Source of the DNA: Rhizophagus clarus
Taxonomy: Eukaryota; Glomeromycota; Glomeromycetes; Glomerales; Glomeraceae
Length of the DNA: 64,000 bases
Assembly: GCA_015698045.1 (NCBI GenBank)
Contig: BLAL01000215.1
Span: forward strand, 1,240,001 to 1,304,000
Direction of reading: 5' to 3'
Position numbers and translations under genes: made by a program. The notes under the pieces were generated by a model. The model was not told where the DNA came from. It saw only the letters and a program-made list of their open reading frames with translations, and ran no database searches. The stretch's first letter is position 1. The number at the start of each line of letters is the position of its first letter. Positions 22,888 to 36,100 of this stretch are shown here, piece by piece.

Positions 22888-24695
22888 TTAACTTATACAG
22901 CATTCATCATTATGAACTACTTTTTTTTTAAATGATTCAACCGCTTCAACCATATTTTCATCGTTATGGCCATTTTGAAGCATTCCCGCCATTACCACAG
23001 CCCCTTCAGCTGATTTCTTAAGAAGTCCCATAACTTTTTTTTGGTGGTCATCAGTTTCAAAAGCACCTCCAACTTCATGAAATAAACTTTCAGCCCTTTT
23101 ACAAATTTTAACTGCCTTTTCTCTATTAGACCTAGTTCCAATATCAATTTCATTTAATGTATCAAGTAAATGACTAGAATTCGAATCATGTTGATAAAGA
23201 TTATCGTAAGTTTGTTCTGATTCGGCGTTATTATAAACATTTCTATAAGTGACATCATCCAGTTCTCTTTCTTGATTCTTATGAACAACTTCATTAATTA
23301 TTCCACTAAACATCGTTATTCCATTCGTAATAAATCTATTAATATCATTGGAAGGAATATTCGAACATTCAGCATTAGGTTCACGTTCTAACTTATTAAT
23401 TTGTTTATTTTTTAATTTTCTTGCGGATTTCAGGCGATCAAATACTTCATTCATAGTTGGACGGTCATCTGGTTCTTGATTCCAACATTCTATGAAAGTG
23501 AAGAAAAAGAGATTAGTATTATAAAACCTTTAAATAAAATTTTAAAAAATTTATATTTACCAGTATAAATCTTGACATAAGAATCGGGTGTATCAGGAAT
23601 CGGATTTTCTCTAGCACCTTGAGAAATTTTATAAGTTAAACTAAAAATATCATACGTTTTTCCAAAAGGTGGTCGACCGCTAGATATCTCCCATAATATT
23701 ACACCGACACTATATGCATCACTCTTTTCGTTTAGGTTGTATTTCTTGTTGATTAACCTTTTTGGGTCAATATAAGGAACATGATAAAATTTTGATTGAT
23801 TTTTGGATACTTCTTCAATTCTTTTTGTCAATCCAAAATCGTTTAGTTTGATATTATTTTGATGAATCGATATGCTTTTGGAGTGCTATTATAAAATGTA
23901 TCAAAAAAGTATTATATATATATAGAAATAACATTTTACATTGCGATGCGCCATACCACAATGCAGATGCATTAAAAATAATACCAAAAATTACCAGGTC
24001 AAGGTGCATAATTCCTTCGTCATGTAAGTACAATACGGCACTGGCTAATTGGTATGCTAATTCGAACTTGTTATCCCAAGTAAGACGATTAAAGTTATTC
24101 TTTAAATAGTTTTGAAGGTTGCCACTATCAGCGTACTCCATTACTAATAAATATTCTTTCGCTTTGTCATTTTCATTTTCTAATTTAAAAAAGAAATATT
24201 TTTTTTTTTTTTTTTTTTTTTTTGTTACGATCGATAAAGCATATATAATATTTAGGATAACAATAAATTATTAAATTTTTGAACCTTTTGTTGTAATTCC
24301 ATAGAAACGAATAATATTGTTAAAAAACTCGGAATTACGGTGAAGTTTAAGCTAATAAAAGGATAAAAAAAATTTATTATCAATAAAAAATTTTTCTTTT
24401 TATATATGAAGAGAAGCAAAATATTCGAATTATTATTCGAATTATTTATAATCACCTCCCGAACAAGCTCTTTAGCAACGAGATTATCAAAATTTTTAAA
24501 AGATTTTAATGATAAAGATTTGTCCGATTTTTTCAAATTTGCACGGAATATTTTTCCAAATCCTTCGAAACCAAGTTCTTGAATATTATTGAAATGTTCA
24601 TATTCATAATGTTTGATACGTTTTTTAGAGATAGATTCTTCAATCCAATCGATCGACTCATTCGAATTACTTGTAACTTGCATTTCAGAAGACAT
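22888..24695 (-). CDS. Protein kinase paralogue with truncated C terminus and HLD catalytic loop
   Basis: Five exons on the minus strand (24695-24456, 24351-24285, 24179-23995, 23885-23561, 23489-22888) join in frame to 472 residues, and the intron positions agree with the neighbouring kinase-Sel1 gene. The Gly loop is GFEGFGKIF, the Lys is in LSLKSFKNF, DFGLT is present, and CWNQEPDDRPTMNEV closes the domain. The catalytic loop reads HLDL instead of HRDL, a change that often lowers activity or goes with a changed activation mechanism. After the kinase only a short tail remains, with one weak Sel1-like stretch (GLLKKSAEGAVVMAGML). The 39-residue repeats and the Sel1 array of the sister gene are absent. 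The second intron's donor (GTTCAA) is unusual but keeps the frame. It is either a diverged functional kinase or an early-stage decaying copy. Confidence 0.75.
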
Positions 24696-26725
24696 GATAA
24701 TTTTTTTTTTTTTAAAAAAATTATATAATACTGGAAAAAAAAAAAAAAATTGCGGTTTATTTCGAAAGAAAACTTTTTTTTCTTTTATGGTGAATAAGGA
24801 AATTCGGATATTATTTATAACTTTTGTAATTTATCGATAGCGATAGTAAAAAAATTTTGGAGAAATGTTGTTCAAATTTAGCGATAAATGAATCAGCCCT
24901 AGGGAAAAAGTTTTCTTTCTTACTGTTCCTTTTTAGTTATAGAACTAAAAAAGATGTATTTTTTTTCATTATTTATACTATAGTCCAACTATGTTTTATA
25001 TGATCAGCAACGAAATGTTTTCCAAAAAAAGCTGTATATGGTTTATTTTACATTTTAATAATTCCATAAATAGTTAAAACCTAAAAATCAAAGAAAAATT
25101 TTTGTTTTTGCCGGTGTACTACAAGATTTTTCTTAATTCAAAGCGGTCATAATAAGCCTCATTGGGTATTGTCCTTTGTACTAATTCTAATTATATACTA
25201 GTTATAAAGTATACAACTATCAGAAGCGAAAAAATATAAACCCTTCAAGAAGCGTGGACGTGGGAAAGCCGTCTTTTAAAAAAAAAACAACGGCTTCTAA
25301 CATATGACTAATCAATTAGGTCACGCTAAAAAAAAGAGGCGGTGTATTAAATAAAGTAAGTTATATGATAATTTTCTATAGTTTTCTTAAGTTTTCTTAA
25401 GGATCTTTTGAAAACAAACACGCTTCAAAATCAGCTGATGGTATGATGGTATACAATAAATAGATTAGATGTTGCAACAACAAACAGGTTATTTTTCTCT
25501 GAGCAAACGTTATTTCACATGACAATTTAATTCGGTACTTAGCCATTTACGTTCCATTGTCACGTTTAGATTTTCCTGTGTAAAAATAATTAATTTGCGT
25601 GTAACGCTAAATAGATTATCACTAGTTATTGTAAAAAGCCAAACTACCATTAAATCTACTAAATCTTATTGGTTTAATCGTAAATATATGTACTATATAT
25701 TATTACCACGAAAAAATCTGTAAATGTAGAAAAAAAGCCTTTGACGAAAATTATTTAAATAACAAGACTCCAGTTAAGATAGTACTAGATCAGTATTGTC
25801 TTTCTTTTACTATGTACAGTACTTCCTATCCAATTAAATTATGTTACACCAAAGATTAATGTATTGATCAAATAATTATAAATTTTGCGAAAATAATTTA
25901 AGATCATCCTTAAATAAAATAGTAAATGCTTCCTATATTTCAAAATGGACAAATATATACAGTATTAATAATGAAAATTTATCAGTCTCGTCGTCTCTGG
26001 AGTGATTTTATATGAACCGTCCAATATCGGACCATATGTAATTTTCTTTTATAATGGTTTGTCATTGCTCTTATGCTTCTTAACCTAAATCTGAAACGCG
26101 TTTCAAGAATTAAATAAGCGTAGGATTTATGTGTAAGTGTGTGTCGAAGCACTTTGATTTAGAAAGTTCATTCTTGAAGTAGAATATTCAAGAAAATCAG
26201 AATATTAATGACAAAGAACTACAGATACTAAAGATAAATATTTATTAGAAATTGGCAAGAAATCTAAGTTAAATCCATTTTTTTTCAAGGCTGGAAGTTT
26301 GTTAAGCCAATTTTACACCATGAAATTTGTAAGTATCCGGGTATAAGGTCCTTATTTTCAATGTTAGCATCATGTGATTTGATATTATTATTAAAAAAAC
26401 AGTTAGCATAATTGTGTAGCTATTTTGAAATCATAGCAAATCATCAATTAGCACTAGTACGTTTCAAGATAACAATAAATTTGATAGCCTATTGAAATGG
26501 AATTATGAATATGTAATTAGAACTACAGCAGAATTTAAAGTAAAGTACGAACTTACTGATACCCGTATCGCAAATTTGCAACTAGTATAGTAGTATTAAA
26601 AATTGGATTAGTGCAAAAGTCAATTGCCATCTCGACTCTCACGGCTCTTAAGACCGATTAGAAGGAGTGAGTAATTATTTGGGAATGAAGAAAATTCATT
26701 GGAGGAAATAAGTAATTTGGTTAGA

Positions 26726-26830
26726 GGTCTGATTGACTCACAAATAGCTTGATAAAAAAATAAAAATTATACACAGTTATGTGATTTATTGTGGCTTTTA
26801 ATATTCTAAAATCAAACCAATTGTTACAAG
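26726..26830 (+). repeat. Dispersed repeat, copy 1
   Basis: It shares GACTCACAAATAGCTTGA, an A-rich spacer, ATTTATTGTGGCTTT and AATATTCTAAAATCAAAC followed by an AATTGTTA-type end with a second copy at about 30493-30590, in the same orientation. No terminal inverted repeats were seen. Confidence 0.65.
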
Positions 26831-27334
26831 CGATATTGGCACTATGGTAAAACCATATGGTAAACCGTTGTTTTATGCATTGTTATTGAGTACCATACGA
26901 TACATTATGAAAGTGAAAAATGTATCATCGCAATGCTTTTTAATTTACTGTAAAACGACTTCATAATTGATAATATTAATTTTACTATTGTAAATATGCA
27001 GCCAATGTAAAATTATTTATTATTCACAATGTTGTAAGTATACTTTAATTTCATATGTTATAACTGCTATATTACATTACTACGCTAAATACCTATTAAA
27101 TTATATATTCTTAAATACTATATTTTTGCATTATTTCACTAATAATCTGCATGCCAATAATGCTGCTCACCAACTAAAATTTTAGTTATCATGATATTGA
27201 ACAGTATTTGGCTATTTTGCAATCCAAAGAAAACCAAAGAGATTAAAAAGGAACCGTCTAAATTTATATTACTTACCAGCCTAAAAAAGAACACCTATAA
27301 TATTTCTGAAGTCTGGTCTTCCGCTGCAAAGAAA

Positions 27335-27650
27335 AAGCAAGAAATGAAACATTAAAATATTTCTTTAAGTCAAATAAGTAAAAAAAAAATAAATAAAAAC
27401 ATTCCACTTCTCTTTATATCTATCTACCTTTAAAAGTCCGTTTGTACAATAAACTCGCAATCCTTATATAAAATGAGAAATGAAACGTTAAACCGATTCT
27501 TTAAGTCAAATAAATCTTTATATCTACCTTTAAAAGTCGTGGGTTGTATAAGAAACTTTGTGACCCTAAAAAAGTAACAAAAAATGAAACGCTAAAGAAT
27601 AAATAAATACGCATTTCTCCATTTCCAATTTATCTTTAAAAAGTCCAGAG
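27335..27650. repeat. Degenerate tandem repeat, about three units
   Basis: The block AAATGAAAC.TTAAA / TTCTTTAAGTCAAATAA / TCTTTATATCTACCTTT / AAAAGTC occurs near 27341, again near 27478 and, more degraded, near 27580. The unit is very roughly 110-135 bp. It has no coding capacity. Confidence 0.65.
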
Positions 27651-28424
27651 ACTAAGCGTGTTGATTAGCCAATCAAAATTTAGGTTCACGTGTAATGGTC
27701 AATCATCCGCTGGCCGCTGCATAATTTATTTATACAAAAAAATTAGCAAATTGAAAAGATTAATTCTTATAAAGTTTCATATCCTAACTCTCAATTATTT
27801 TTTCATTATTTTATATATATATATATACGTTAAAAAATAAATAATAACTGCACACATTTTTTATTTTTATTTTTATACATAACCAGCAGATTAAAGTATT
27901 TTCATCTATGATCCATTAACGAAATTACGAATCAATAATAATAAAGTGATTTTTTTGGTTTTAGAAATTAATAAAATTATGTAAAATAATTGATTTGATT
28001 TTAGGATATTAAGTAAAAGTTTTAATTTAAAAGCCACAATAAATTAAATGTATGGCTTTATATAATTAGATTTTATTAACATTGTTATTTTTTCAAGTTA
28101 TTTGTCAGTCATTATTAGTCCATTTTATTCATAAAATGTATTATTGTATTTTGTATTTTAAATTCTAATTTTACAAAAAGATTATTAGAAGATACCAGTT
28201 TTATCAATACCGTACAACCTAAATAAACAGTAAATGAGAAAATTCAAATTAGTGATGTTGCCTCATTGTAACAATATGACATAATTAACGTTTATAAGTG
28301 ATAAACATAAACTTCTTATAGTTCCAAAGCACATACTGTAAATTTTAAAAGGCTTGAGCCAAAACATACTGTTCAACTTATGTATTTTGAGGTCATAATG
28401 GTTTCATAGCAATTTATTCTCGCC

Positions 28425-28516
28425 GTAGTTATAAAATGTTTTGGAAGGATAAATTAATTCTTAAAATAGGTCAAGACCAATTAAATTTTACTGAAGAATT
28501 TGATCAAATCAAGTAA
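28425..28516 (+). pseudogene. Diverged fragment of the small gene at 30.0-30.3 kb
   Basis: The plus-strand translation SYKMFWKDKLILKIG followed by FTEEFDQIK and a TAA stop (28513-28515) closely matches the C-terminal third of the 91-aa frame at 29997-30272 (YKMFWKDRLILKLG, FTEEFDEIK). The upstream two thirds are not preserved in one frame. It lies in opposite orientation about 1.5 kb away. Confidence 0.6.
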
Positions 28517-29996
28517 GATATATTAATTTTTATTTAATTTTTAAAAGAAAACTCTACTAATTATTAATTTTATACATTACTTAGATCATCAATTTCTAAA
28601 GAATTTACTAAATGATATTGCTTTTAAAATTTAAATTGGTTATTTTACGTTAAATTACTATAAATACTACATATTTTTTGTCTTGATTTCATTTACTTCA
28701 GTTAACTTCAACAATATGATAATATAAAATTAGTCTTTTTACAGATATAAATTTCCCGCGTGACTAAAAATAATGCTCGTTTTGTTTCAGGTGAGTTACG
28801 GTACGATTGAGTATGTTCCATTAATGTGGTGAAGGCCTTGTATGTATGGACACAGATATTCCTCATCATATGTACTGTGTATGTATATATCTTCTCGCTA
28901 TATTATAAAAATTATTAATAAACCTGCAAAGTTAATACTTATATGCATTACATAATTGATACACACTTACAGATTTCAAACCGCACAAAAATTTATGGGA
29001 CGTATTAATTAAATAATCGTAATTGTTAAATGCATGGATTTAAATTTAAGCACTTGAATTTCTAAATTTAAATATTTATCATAAATTTCGTAACTTTAGG
29101 CACCTATTGTTTAATTATGTCTTTAAAAAAAAAAAAGTTTGAAAATTATAGTACTGATATTAGAGTAAAAAAATAACTTTTATCTCTGATGACTATTGGT
29201 TTATTAAATGTATCAAACATGAGTAGTCAACATATATATTTTAATAAATTATTGTAATGTAACAACATCTGTGAACTTTCATTGACTAGTTAAAAAGAAA
29301 AAATCTACCTTAAAGAATATATATCGTTTGATATATAATTTACATAACAAATAACAATTTGTTTTTTTTTTTCTTACTGTGAACAGATTTTTCATGATAC
29401 CAATTTTTAACATCATAACATCATAACAGCCGCATTAATGCTATATGACTTTTAGCAATTTAAAGTATAATTTATACCTTCTGAGTAAATTATTTTATTT
29501 ACTTTTCCAAATAAAGTTTTCAAATACTAAATTTACTTTTTTCACTGCAAGGTTTTCCTGAGTTGAGCTTTGTTTATATGTAGAATTTACTTTCTGGATT
29601 GTATTGATCTTTAGTTAGAGGGTTTTAAAATTTTCCAGCAAGACTAAAATTGCGCAGTTTTTATTCAAAATATACAATTAAAGTTACGGTCATATGTTTG
29701 AGATAATCAATAACTGATATTATTATATTATTTTATTAATTCCTAAAGCAAAAAATTACTACATCCATTTATTGAACTTTGATTTTAATAATTTATTGAT
29801 AGTCATTTGCTATCACTGGTTATCTGTATAAAAATAAATGAATGAAAATTAATTTGTTTATATAATGCAATAATAATAAAAATACTAAACCTGCAGTTTT
29901 TTGGAACCAATTAATGATCTAAATAATATGAGATATTTTAGTTTAATTAATAGTAGAATTTACACTTCAAAATTACATGAAAAATTTAATATTATC

Positions 29997-30272
29997 TTAC
30001 TTGATTTCGTCAAATTCTTCTGTAAAAATTAATCCATGTACATTTTCTTTTCCTAATTTAAGAATTAATCTATCCTTCCAAAACATTTTATAACTACAAA
30101 ATACAATTATCGGAAATGCTTCATCATTATTAATTCGCTTAACTTTAATAACTCTAAGAATGTTTTTTGAAGTAAGCATCTCGAAAGTTATATGTTTTGG
30201 AACTTCAATCGGTTCATTTTTTTCATTCACAAAGAATAAATTTGCGATAAGACTACAATGTGGTTTGATCAT
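29997..30272 (-). CDS. Small conserved-looking hypothetical protein (91 aa)
   Basis: The frame begins MIKPHCSLIANLFFVNEKNE and ends FTEEFDEIK before a TAA. A duplicated and diverged copy of its C terminus at 28.4 kb keeps the same residues and the same stop position, which supports past coding. Predicted content alternates hydrophobic and charged residues (beta-rich look). There are no signal peptide, zinc ligands or motif I recognise. It may be a complete small gene or the last exon of a longer one. No upstream exon with a convincing splice site was found within a few hundred bases. Confidence 0.45.
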   Translation of the reverse strand: MIKPHCSLIANLFFVNEKNEPIEVPKHITFEMLTSKNILRVIKVKRINNDEAFPIIVFCSYKMFWKDRLILKLGKENVHGLIFTEEFDEIK

Positions 30273-33170
30273 TATTTGTATTTTTTCATTTACTTTAATA
30301 TAAAGCGTTTTACGTTCTAAGTAGTTGTAAGCATAACTACTTTGAAATCGGTATTGATAGAACTAGTATCTTCTAATTATGCCATTCAAATTTTTTGTAA
30401 AAAACACTTTTAACTTGATTAAAAGTAGGATTAAAAGTAGGATTTAAAATGAAAAGGATATTTATATTATTTTAAATGGATTAATAATGAGTTAATGACT
30501 CACAAATAGCTTGAAAAAAAATATATATAATTTATTGTAGCTTTAAAATTTGATAATATTCTAAAATCAAACAAATTGTTATGTAATTTTATAATTCCTA
30601 AACAAAAAAAAATTTAATCTAAATTGCGATTGTATTTATAATATTATTAAAAAATCATGCAATCTAAACTAAAAAAAAAATTCTCATTAAGAAAAAAAAA
30701 ATATATCAAATAAAATATCTGCTATTGTTATAAAATTAAAAGAAAAAAAATATATGTGTAATCTATTAAAAAATACAACTCTCTTTACGACTTAACTGTT
30801 TGGAAACAAGTTTTTAGTCTATATAATCACGTTAATAATAAACATGCATATATTATTAACCGTTAGCTATTCCCAAATTAAACAATTTACTATCTTCCCT
30901 AATTATATTTGTAATAAAAATTCTTTCACTCTTAAAATACTAAATAATTATTAAAATGTTAATAAAATTTTCGAATTTAATGTTTTTTATTACTTAATGA
31001 ATTTTTTAGTTAATATCTATTTTTCTAACAGATAAATACAAACTGTAATAGCTCAATTTGAACTTGGAAGAATTTATCAACTTGAAGTTTTGAAATTTGT
31101 ATTTTGAACGTAGTAAATTATTCAGGTCGATTATGATTATTTAGCTAAAGTTTATTTCATGATTAAAAAAATTTACCCTCATGAAAAAAAAAATAATTTT
31201 ATAAATGAATTCATTTTAAAAAAAATTAGTAATTAGTTATTTTGAAATTGCGCCATATAAATTTTTATAAATATGGTTTCAACTATTTATTCCGTATGAT
31301 TTAAACTGCTAACTAAACCGTGATATTAAATGTGAACCATATAGTGAAATTTATTATCAGCTTTAAATTAAGTTTCAAATATTAAGGGTGTTCCATGTAC
31401 TCTTTTTTTCGTAATAATCCAACAAATAATCAAAAGATGATAAATGTACAACAATCAAATGAATCAGCCAATATTGCTTTTCCTTAAAACGTCAGGCCAA
31501 ATACGCGAATTTTTGATCATTTAATCATTAATTGATTAGAATAAAAATCATTTTTAAAGTAAATAAAAAAATAAAAAGTTAAAATCTTATAACCAATGTA
31601 ATCAATAATCATTGATATACAGTGTAGTATGAAAAATTAATAATTTTGTCACTTTTTAGTTTACTTGATTTCTAAAAAAGAAATCATTGATTTCAACTTC
31701 ATATTATGTTTGTTGTTTTACAAATCAACATCGATAACAATAAATTAAAATTATGAAATGGAAATGTTTTAAGTTCAATATGCTTTATCTTGGCTGCAAG
31801 ACAAGAACAATTTATGTTTATTTGCAACTATAAAAAAATTTCGAGATCTGTATCATTGATGAGAACTAGCATATTTTATACATTGATTATGTGAAAAACC
31901 AGATTTGCAGGCCATGTCTTAAGTTATTTTGACAAATCCTGTGTCGCAACGCAATTTTTTATTTAATTTTTTTTTCTAAACTCATGACCTTTGCAGCTCT
32001 ACTTACTTGAACAAGCATATAAACTCATATATCATGCTGTCACCTCCATTTAATGGATATTTCTTAAAAAAAACTTCAAACCAATAAGAATTTAAGGCTC
32101 ATGAGGTTAGATATCTTCTTTTTCTTTTCATATTTTAAAAAAAAATAATAATACCGAAGTAGTTTCTGTCCAGCCATCTGTACTCTAGCAATGGCGGTGC
32201 TGTGGTGGTACTGGCTCTCTGTACCTTATTAAGCCCATCATTGTAAATTTTCAATTATTATTTGCTGTAATCTCTTCAATTGCAACATTTTCAATATTTT
32301 ACAAACAGATAAGACATGATTACATAAGGTTTTACAATGTTTTAATTATTCAGTATATCAATTTTTAAAAGAACATTTTTAATTCTTTTCTGGATATTTA
32401 CTTTGTATGTGAGATAAATTATTTTACATCACCTTTAAATTCATAAATTACTAGCTGTAGTTACTTCATATGGAAAAATAGCGCTATGAGCCTATGACCC
32501 AGAATTATTCTTGTAAAATTTGATGCCTTTTCATAAGAAATTAAATATTTTATTTAAATTTACTATATAAGTAGTAATATTTTAAATGGAAAGTAAATAA
32601 ATTTGTCAAATGTTAATATATACAATAATTCCAATGAAAATTTATTTACTATAGAAAAAAAATTATTTATTTGATAATTAAAAAAAAAAAAAAAACAAAA
32701 GAAATAATTTTAGAAAAAAAAATGGTATAATATAGTATAAAAAATATTAAATACGATTAATGAGATACAAGATATTATAATTAATTATTTCCAAAACTTG
32801 GTATGCAATAGGATTGAAATTCATATTTCCATGCAAAAGATCAATAATACCTTCCAATACTAAATCAGTACGTCATTAGTATCATTCATCATTCATTTGA
32901 AGAAATAATATTACTAACAACAAATTAAAATAGTAAAATTATAGATCATTGAATTTTGTTAGTTAGATGCCATTCATGATAAGTTTTTTGTTTCGATTTT
33001 TATTTTTTGTAATTTTACGCTTTCTTGAGGAATTTATGAGATAAGTATTTAATTAAGTTTTGAAAAGCTAGAGTTTACGTTTCCTAGAGAACATATATAT
33101 TATTTGAATTAATAGCTACTGCATGTTGGTATCCAATATAATATATTATTGATAATTCATATTAATTCCA
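30273..33170. other. AT-rich spacer
   Basis: No gene was seen. It holds the second copy of the dispersed repeat (about 30493-30590) and a short GC-richer patch near 32160-32245 (AGCAATGGCGGTGCTGTGG) that stands out from its surroundings but has no recognised structure. Confidence 0.5.
30493..30590 (+). repeat. Dispersed repeat, copy 2
   Basis: Direct-orientation match to 26726-26830 (GACTCACAAATAGCTTGA ... ATTTATTGTAGCTTT ... AATATTCTAAAATCAAAC). It lies just upstream of the 91-aa gene, while copy 1 lies about 1.7 kb before the inverted gene fragment. The repeat and the small gene may therefore have moved together. Confidence 0.65.
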
Positions 33171-36100
33171 TTAAGCATCATTAATATCAAGTTCAATTTC
33201 TTTTGAAATGTACTCTAAGAAATATAAGAAATGTCTCAATAGTAAATTTAATTACTTCTTAAATATTAATTTTGGTAATTTAATATACTTAACACATACC
33301 TTGTTTTATTGGATTGGTGTAAATCGTATTTGGTTGCTGAATATTCAATGAGTTCCGAATGGTAGAATTTATTCCTGATGAGAATAACTGATAATTAAAA
33401 TAAATGATAAAGTTAGTATCTAATTTAATTTTTTTTTTTTTTTTGCAATTCCAATTATAATAATACCCTTTAGCGTTATTAATATCAAACTCAAGATCTT
33501 TTGAAATATATTCTAAAATATGAGATAAATTATAATAAAATCGTTAATGTTTCAATAATATATAAAGTATTAAAAATATAATAAAATTAATACTTTGTTC
33601 CGTATCAAATGAAGTTTTTGAAGATGAACTAATAGACGATGATATTGAGGTTGAAGAATTTAATAATCTACTTGTATAAATAGCTCCAGGATGAATTTTT
33701 GTAGTAAATTTATTGCCAAGTTTCTTTTCTTCTATTAACTTTAATCTTATTTTCTCAGCTTGATTAAAATGGTCAATATCTTTCATCATGTATGCCCATA
33801 AACCAACAGTCTTTCGAATTTCTTTTATATGAGGTCTTTTTGAAGGATCCGGATCCCAACATTTATTAATTAAATCACAAAAACAGTCAGGGGAGTCATT
33901 TGTGATTTCAGGTCGTATTCCATCAATGATTTTATAAATAAGATGAATATCATGGTTACAATCAAGAAAAGGTTTACAACCTGAAGTTAATTCCCACATA
34001 ATCATACCAAAACTATAAATATCTGATTCTTTTGAAAATGTATGACCATTAAATATTTCTGGAGCAACATAAGGTATTACTCCATATATTTCATTATTTG
34101 AAGAAGCAATATTTGCAGGACGTGATAATCCAAAGTCTCCAATGTGCCATTTACCATTAATTAACAATATGTTTCCACTATGTAAATCTCTATGTATAAA
34201 ATTCTCTTTATGGATGAAATCGACCCTAAAAAGAAGTAAATAAAGTTAACATTACATAATGATAATTAAGCAAGTATAGACATAAACAAATACCCTCTCG
34301 AAATTTCGAGTATAATAGATAATTTCTCTTTCCATGTAACATTTTTAAAGTTCTCTTGTAAATAATTATGTAAATCTCCTCCATCTGCATATTGCATTAT
34401 TATCATATGTTCTCTTGTATTAGGGTCTTGTGTAATGCCATAATATTTTATAACATGTTTAAATCTATTACGATATTGATTAAATGATTTTAACTAATAA
34501 AACGAAACGTAAATATTAAATATGCAATAATAATAAAAAAAAAAGAATGAAAATAATTTAAATATTGTTTACCTCGTTTATAAAATATTTACTAATGTTT
34601 TGTGAGTTTAAAAATCTTTTTACAGCAACAACCTTAGTACCTCCAAAATATATTTCCCAAATAGCCTCATAAATAACACCAAATCCTCCTTCTGCTATCC
34701 TTCTAAAATTTTTAGTTGTAGAATATTCAATCATTTTCATATTTTTATCATTAAGTTGGTTTTTAATAAAATCATATATTTCTAATGGATTACTATTTTT
34801 GTCAATATTATTCACATAACTAGCAATCTCTTTATTAGTACCAATCGTAGAATTAAGACATTCATATATATTATTATTTTCATCAATGTTAATATGTTCC
34901 ACTCTTTCGCATTTTATACATTGAGATTGGTTTGTAAATCCAAAAATAACATTTGTTGTAAAGCAATATCTACATCTATTGTAAATTATTACACAACGTA
35001 AACACCACTTTGTATTTTCATATTTATAATCAAATTTCTCTTCACAGCCTGTACAATAATTAAAATCATCCCACCAAGGCAAATAAAGAATTGGAATAGG
35101 CTTTTTAGTCAAAGTTGATTCTAAATATCCAGAAGAAACTAAATAGCAATTTGGACACATTAAAGAAATTTGTTGATCAATTGTATTTTCACATATATTG
35201 CATTTTTCACTCTGAATTATTTTCTTATCAAATGAATCTCGTGTAATGATCTGTTTAAAGTATGAAATTTCAGAACAATTAATACACCATTCTTGAATAT
35301 CTTGTGTACAAAAATTCAACTTTCTTGGTTCATGCTCCGTACATTGAGTTTTACTTGTAATTATGTAGACGCCTATCATATTTTGAGTTGTAAATTTTGT
35401 ACACTTAATATACCAAAATAAACAATACTTGCAATATTTTTGTTCAAATAAGAGTGTTGAACTATAATTATTTCCACAATAATTACATTTATTGCTCATA
35501 TTACTAAAGGAAATAAAATGAATTTGTCCATTTGCTTTCATCGGATAATGATTGTTAACTGGATATTTATATAAATAATGCCTGCGTCTCTGGCGAAGTA
35601 ACTCATATACTGATTCCACAAAACCAAGCTTTTGATCAATATTATTTACACCATCAAAAATATAATTATGATTACTAGTGTTTAATCTAATATAAATAAG
35701 ATAATCTTCTAAATTATACTCATTATTATTGATATCAATAATAACAACTCTTTTACATTTTTTGCATTTAGACTGTTTCGTAATTCCGAAAATAACATTT
35801 GTTGTCAAACAATATCTGCACCCAGTATAAACTGTAAAGCAACGTGAACACCATTTTTGACAGTCAGATTTAAATATTAGATCACTTTGACAACATAAAC
35901 AATCACTTGAATCATCCCACCAAGGTAAATAAACAGTAGGAATAGGTTTTTTATCCAAAGTTGACTCTATCCATTCAGAAGAAATTAAATAGCAATTTGG
36001 ACACAATGGACACAAACTTGACTCAATCTCATATCCACATAATTTACATTTAATTATTTCATATCTCTCTTTATAATCCATCAAAAAAAAACTTGAGAAT

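Larger units (their letters stand above)
24696..29996. other. Long AT-rich spacer
   Basis: No intact gene. Contents that I can support are a degenerate tandem repeat (27335-27650), one copy of a dispersed repeat (about 26726-26830) and a fragment related to the small gene at 30 kb (28425-28516). Everything else is AT-rich DNA without open frames of note. Confidence 0.5.

Noticed and set aside
32160-32245. GC-richer patch as an RNA gene
   Set aside because: Too short and without visible pairing or terminal repeats to support a call.
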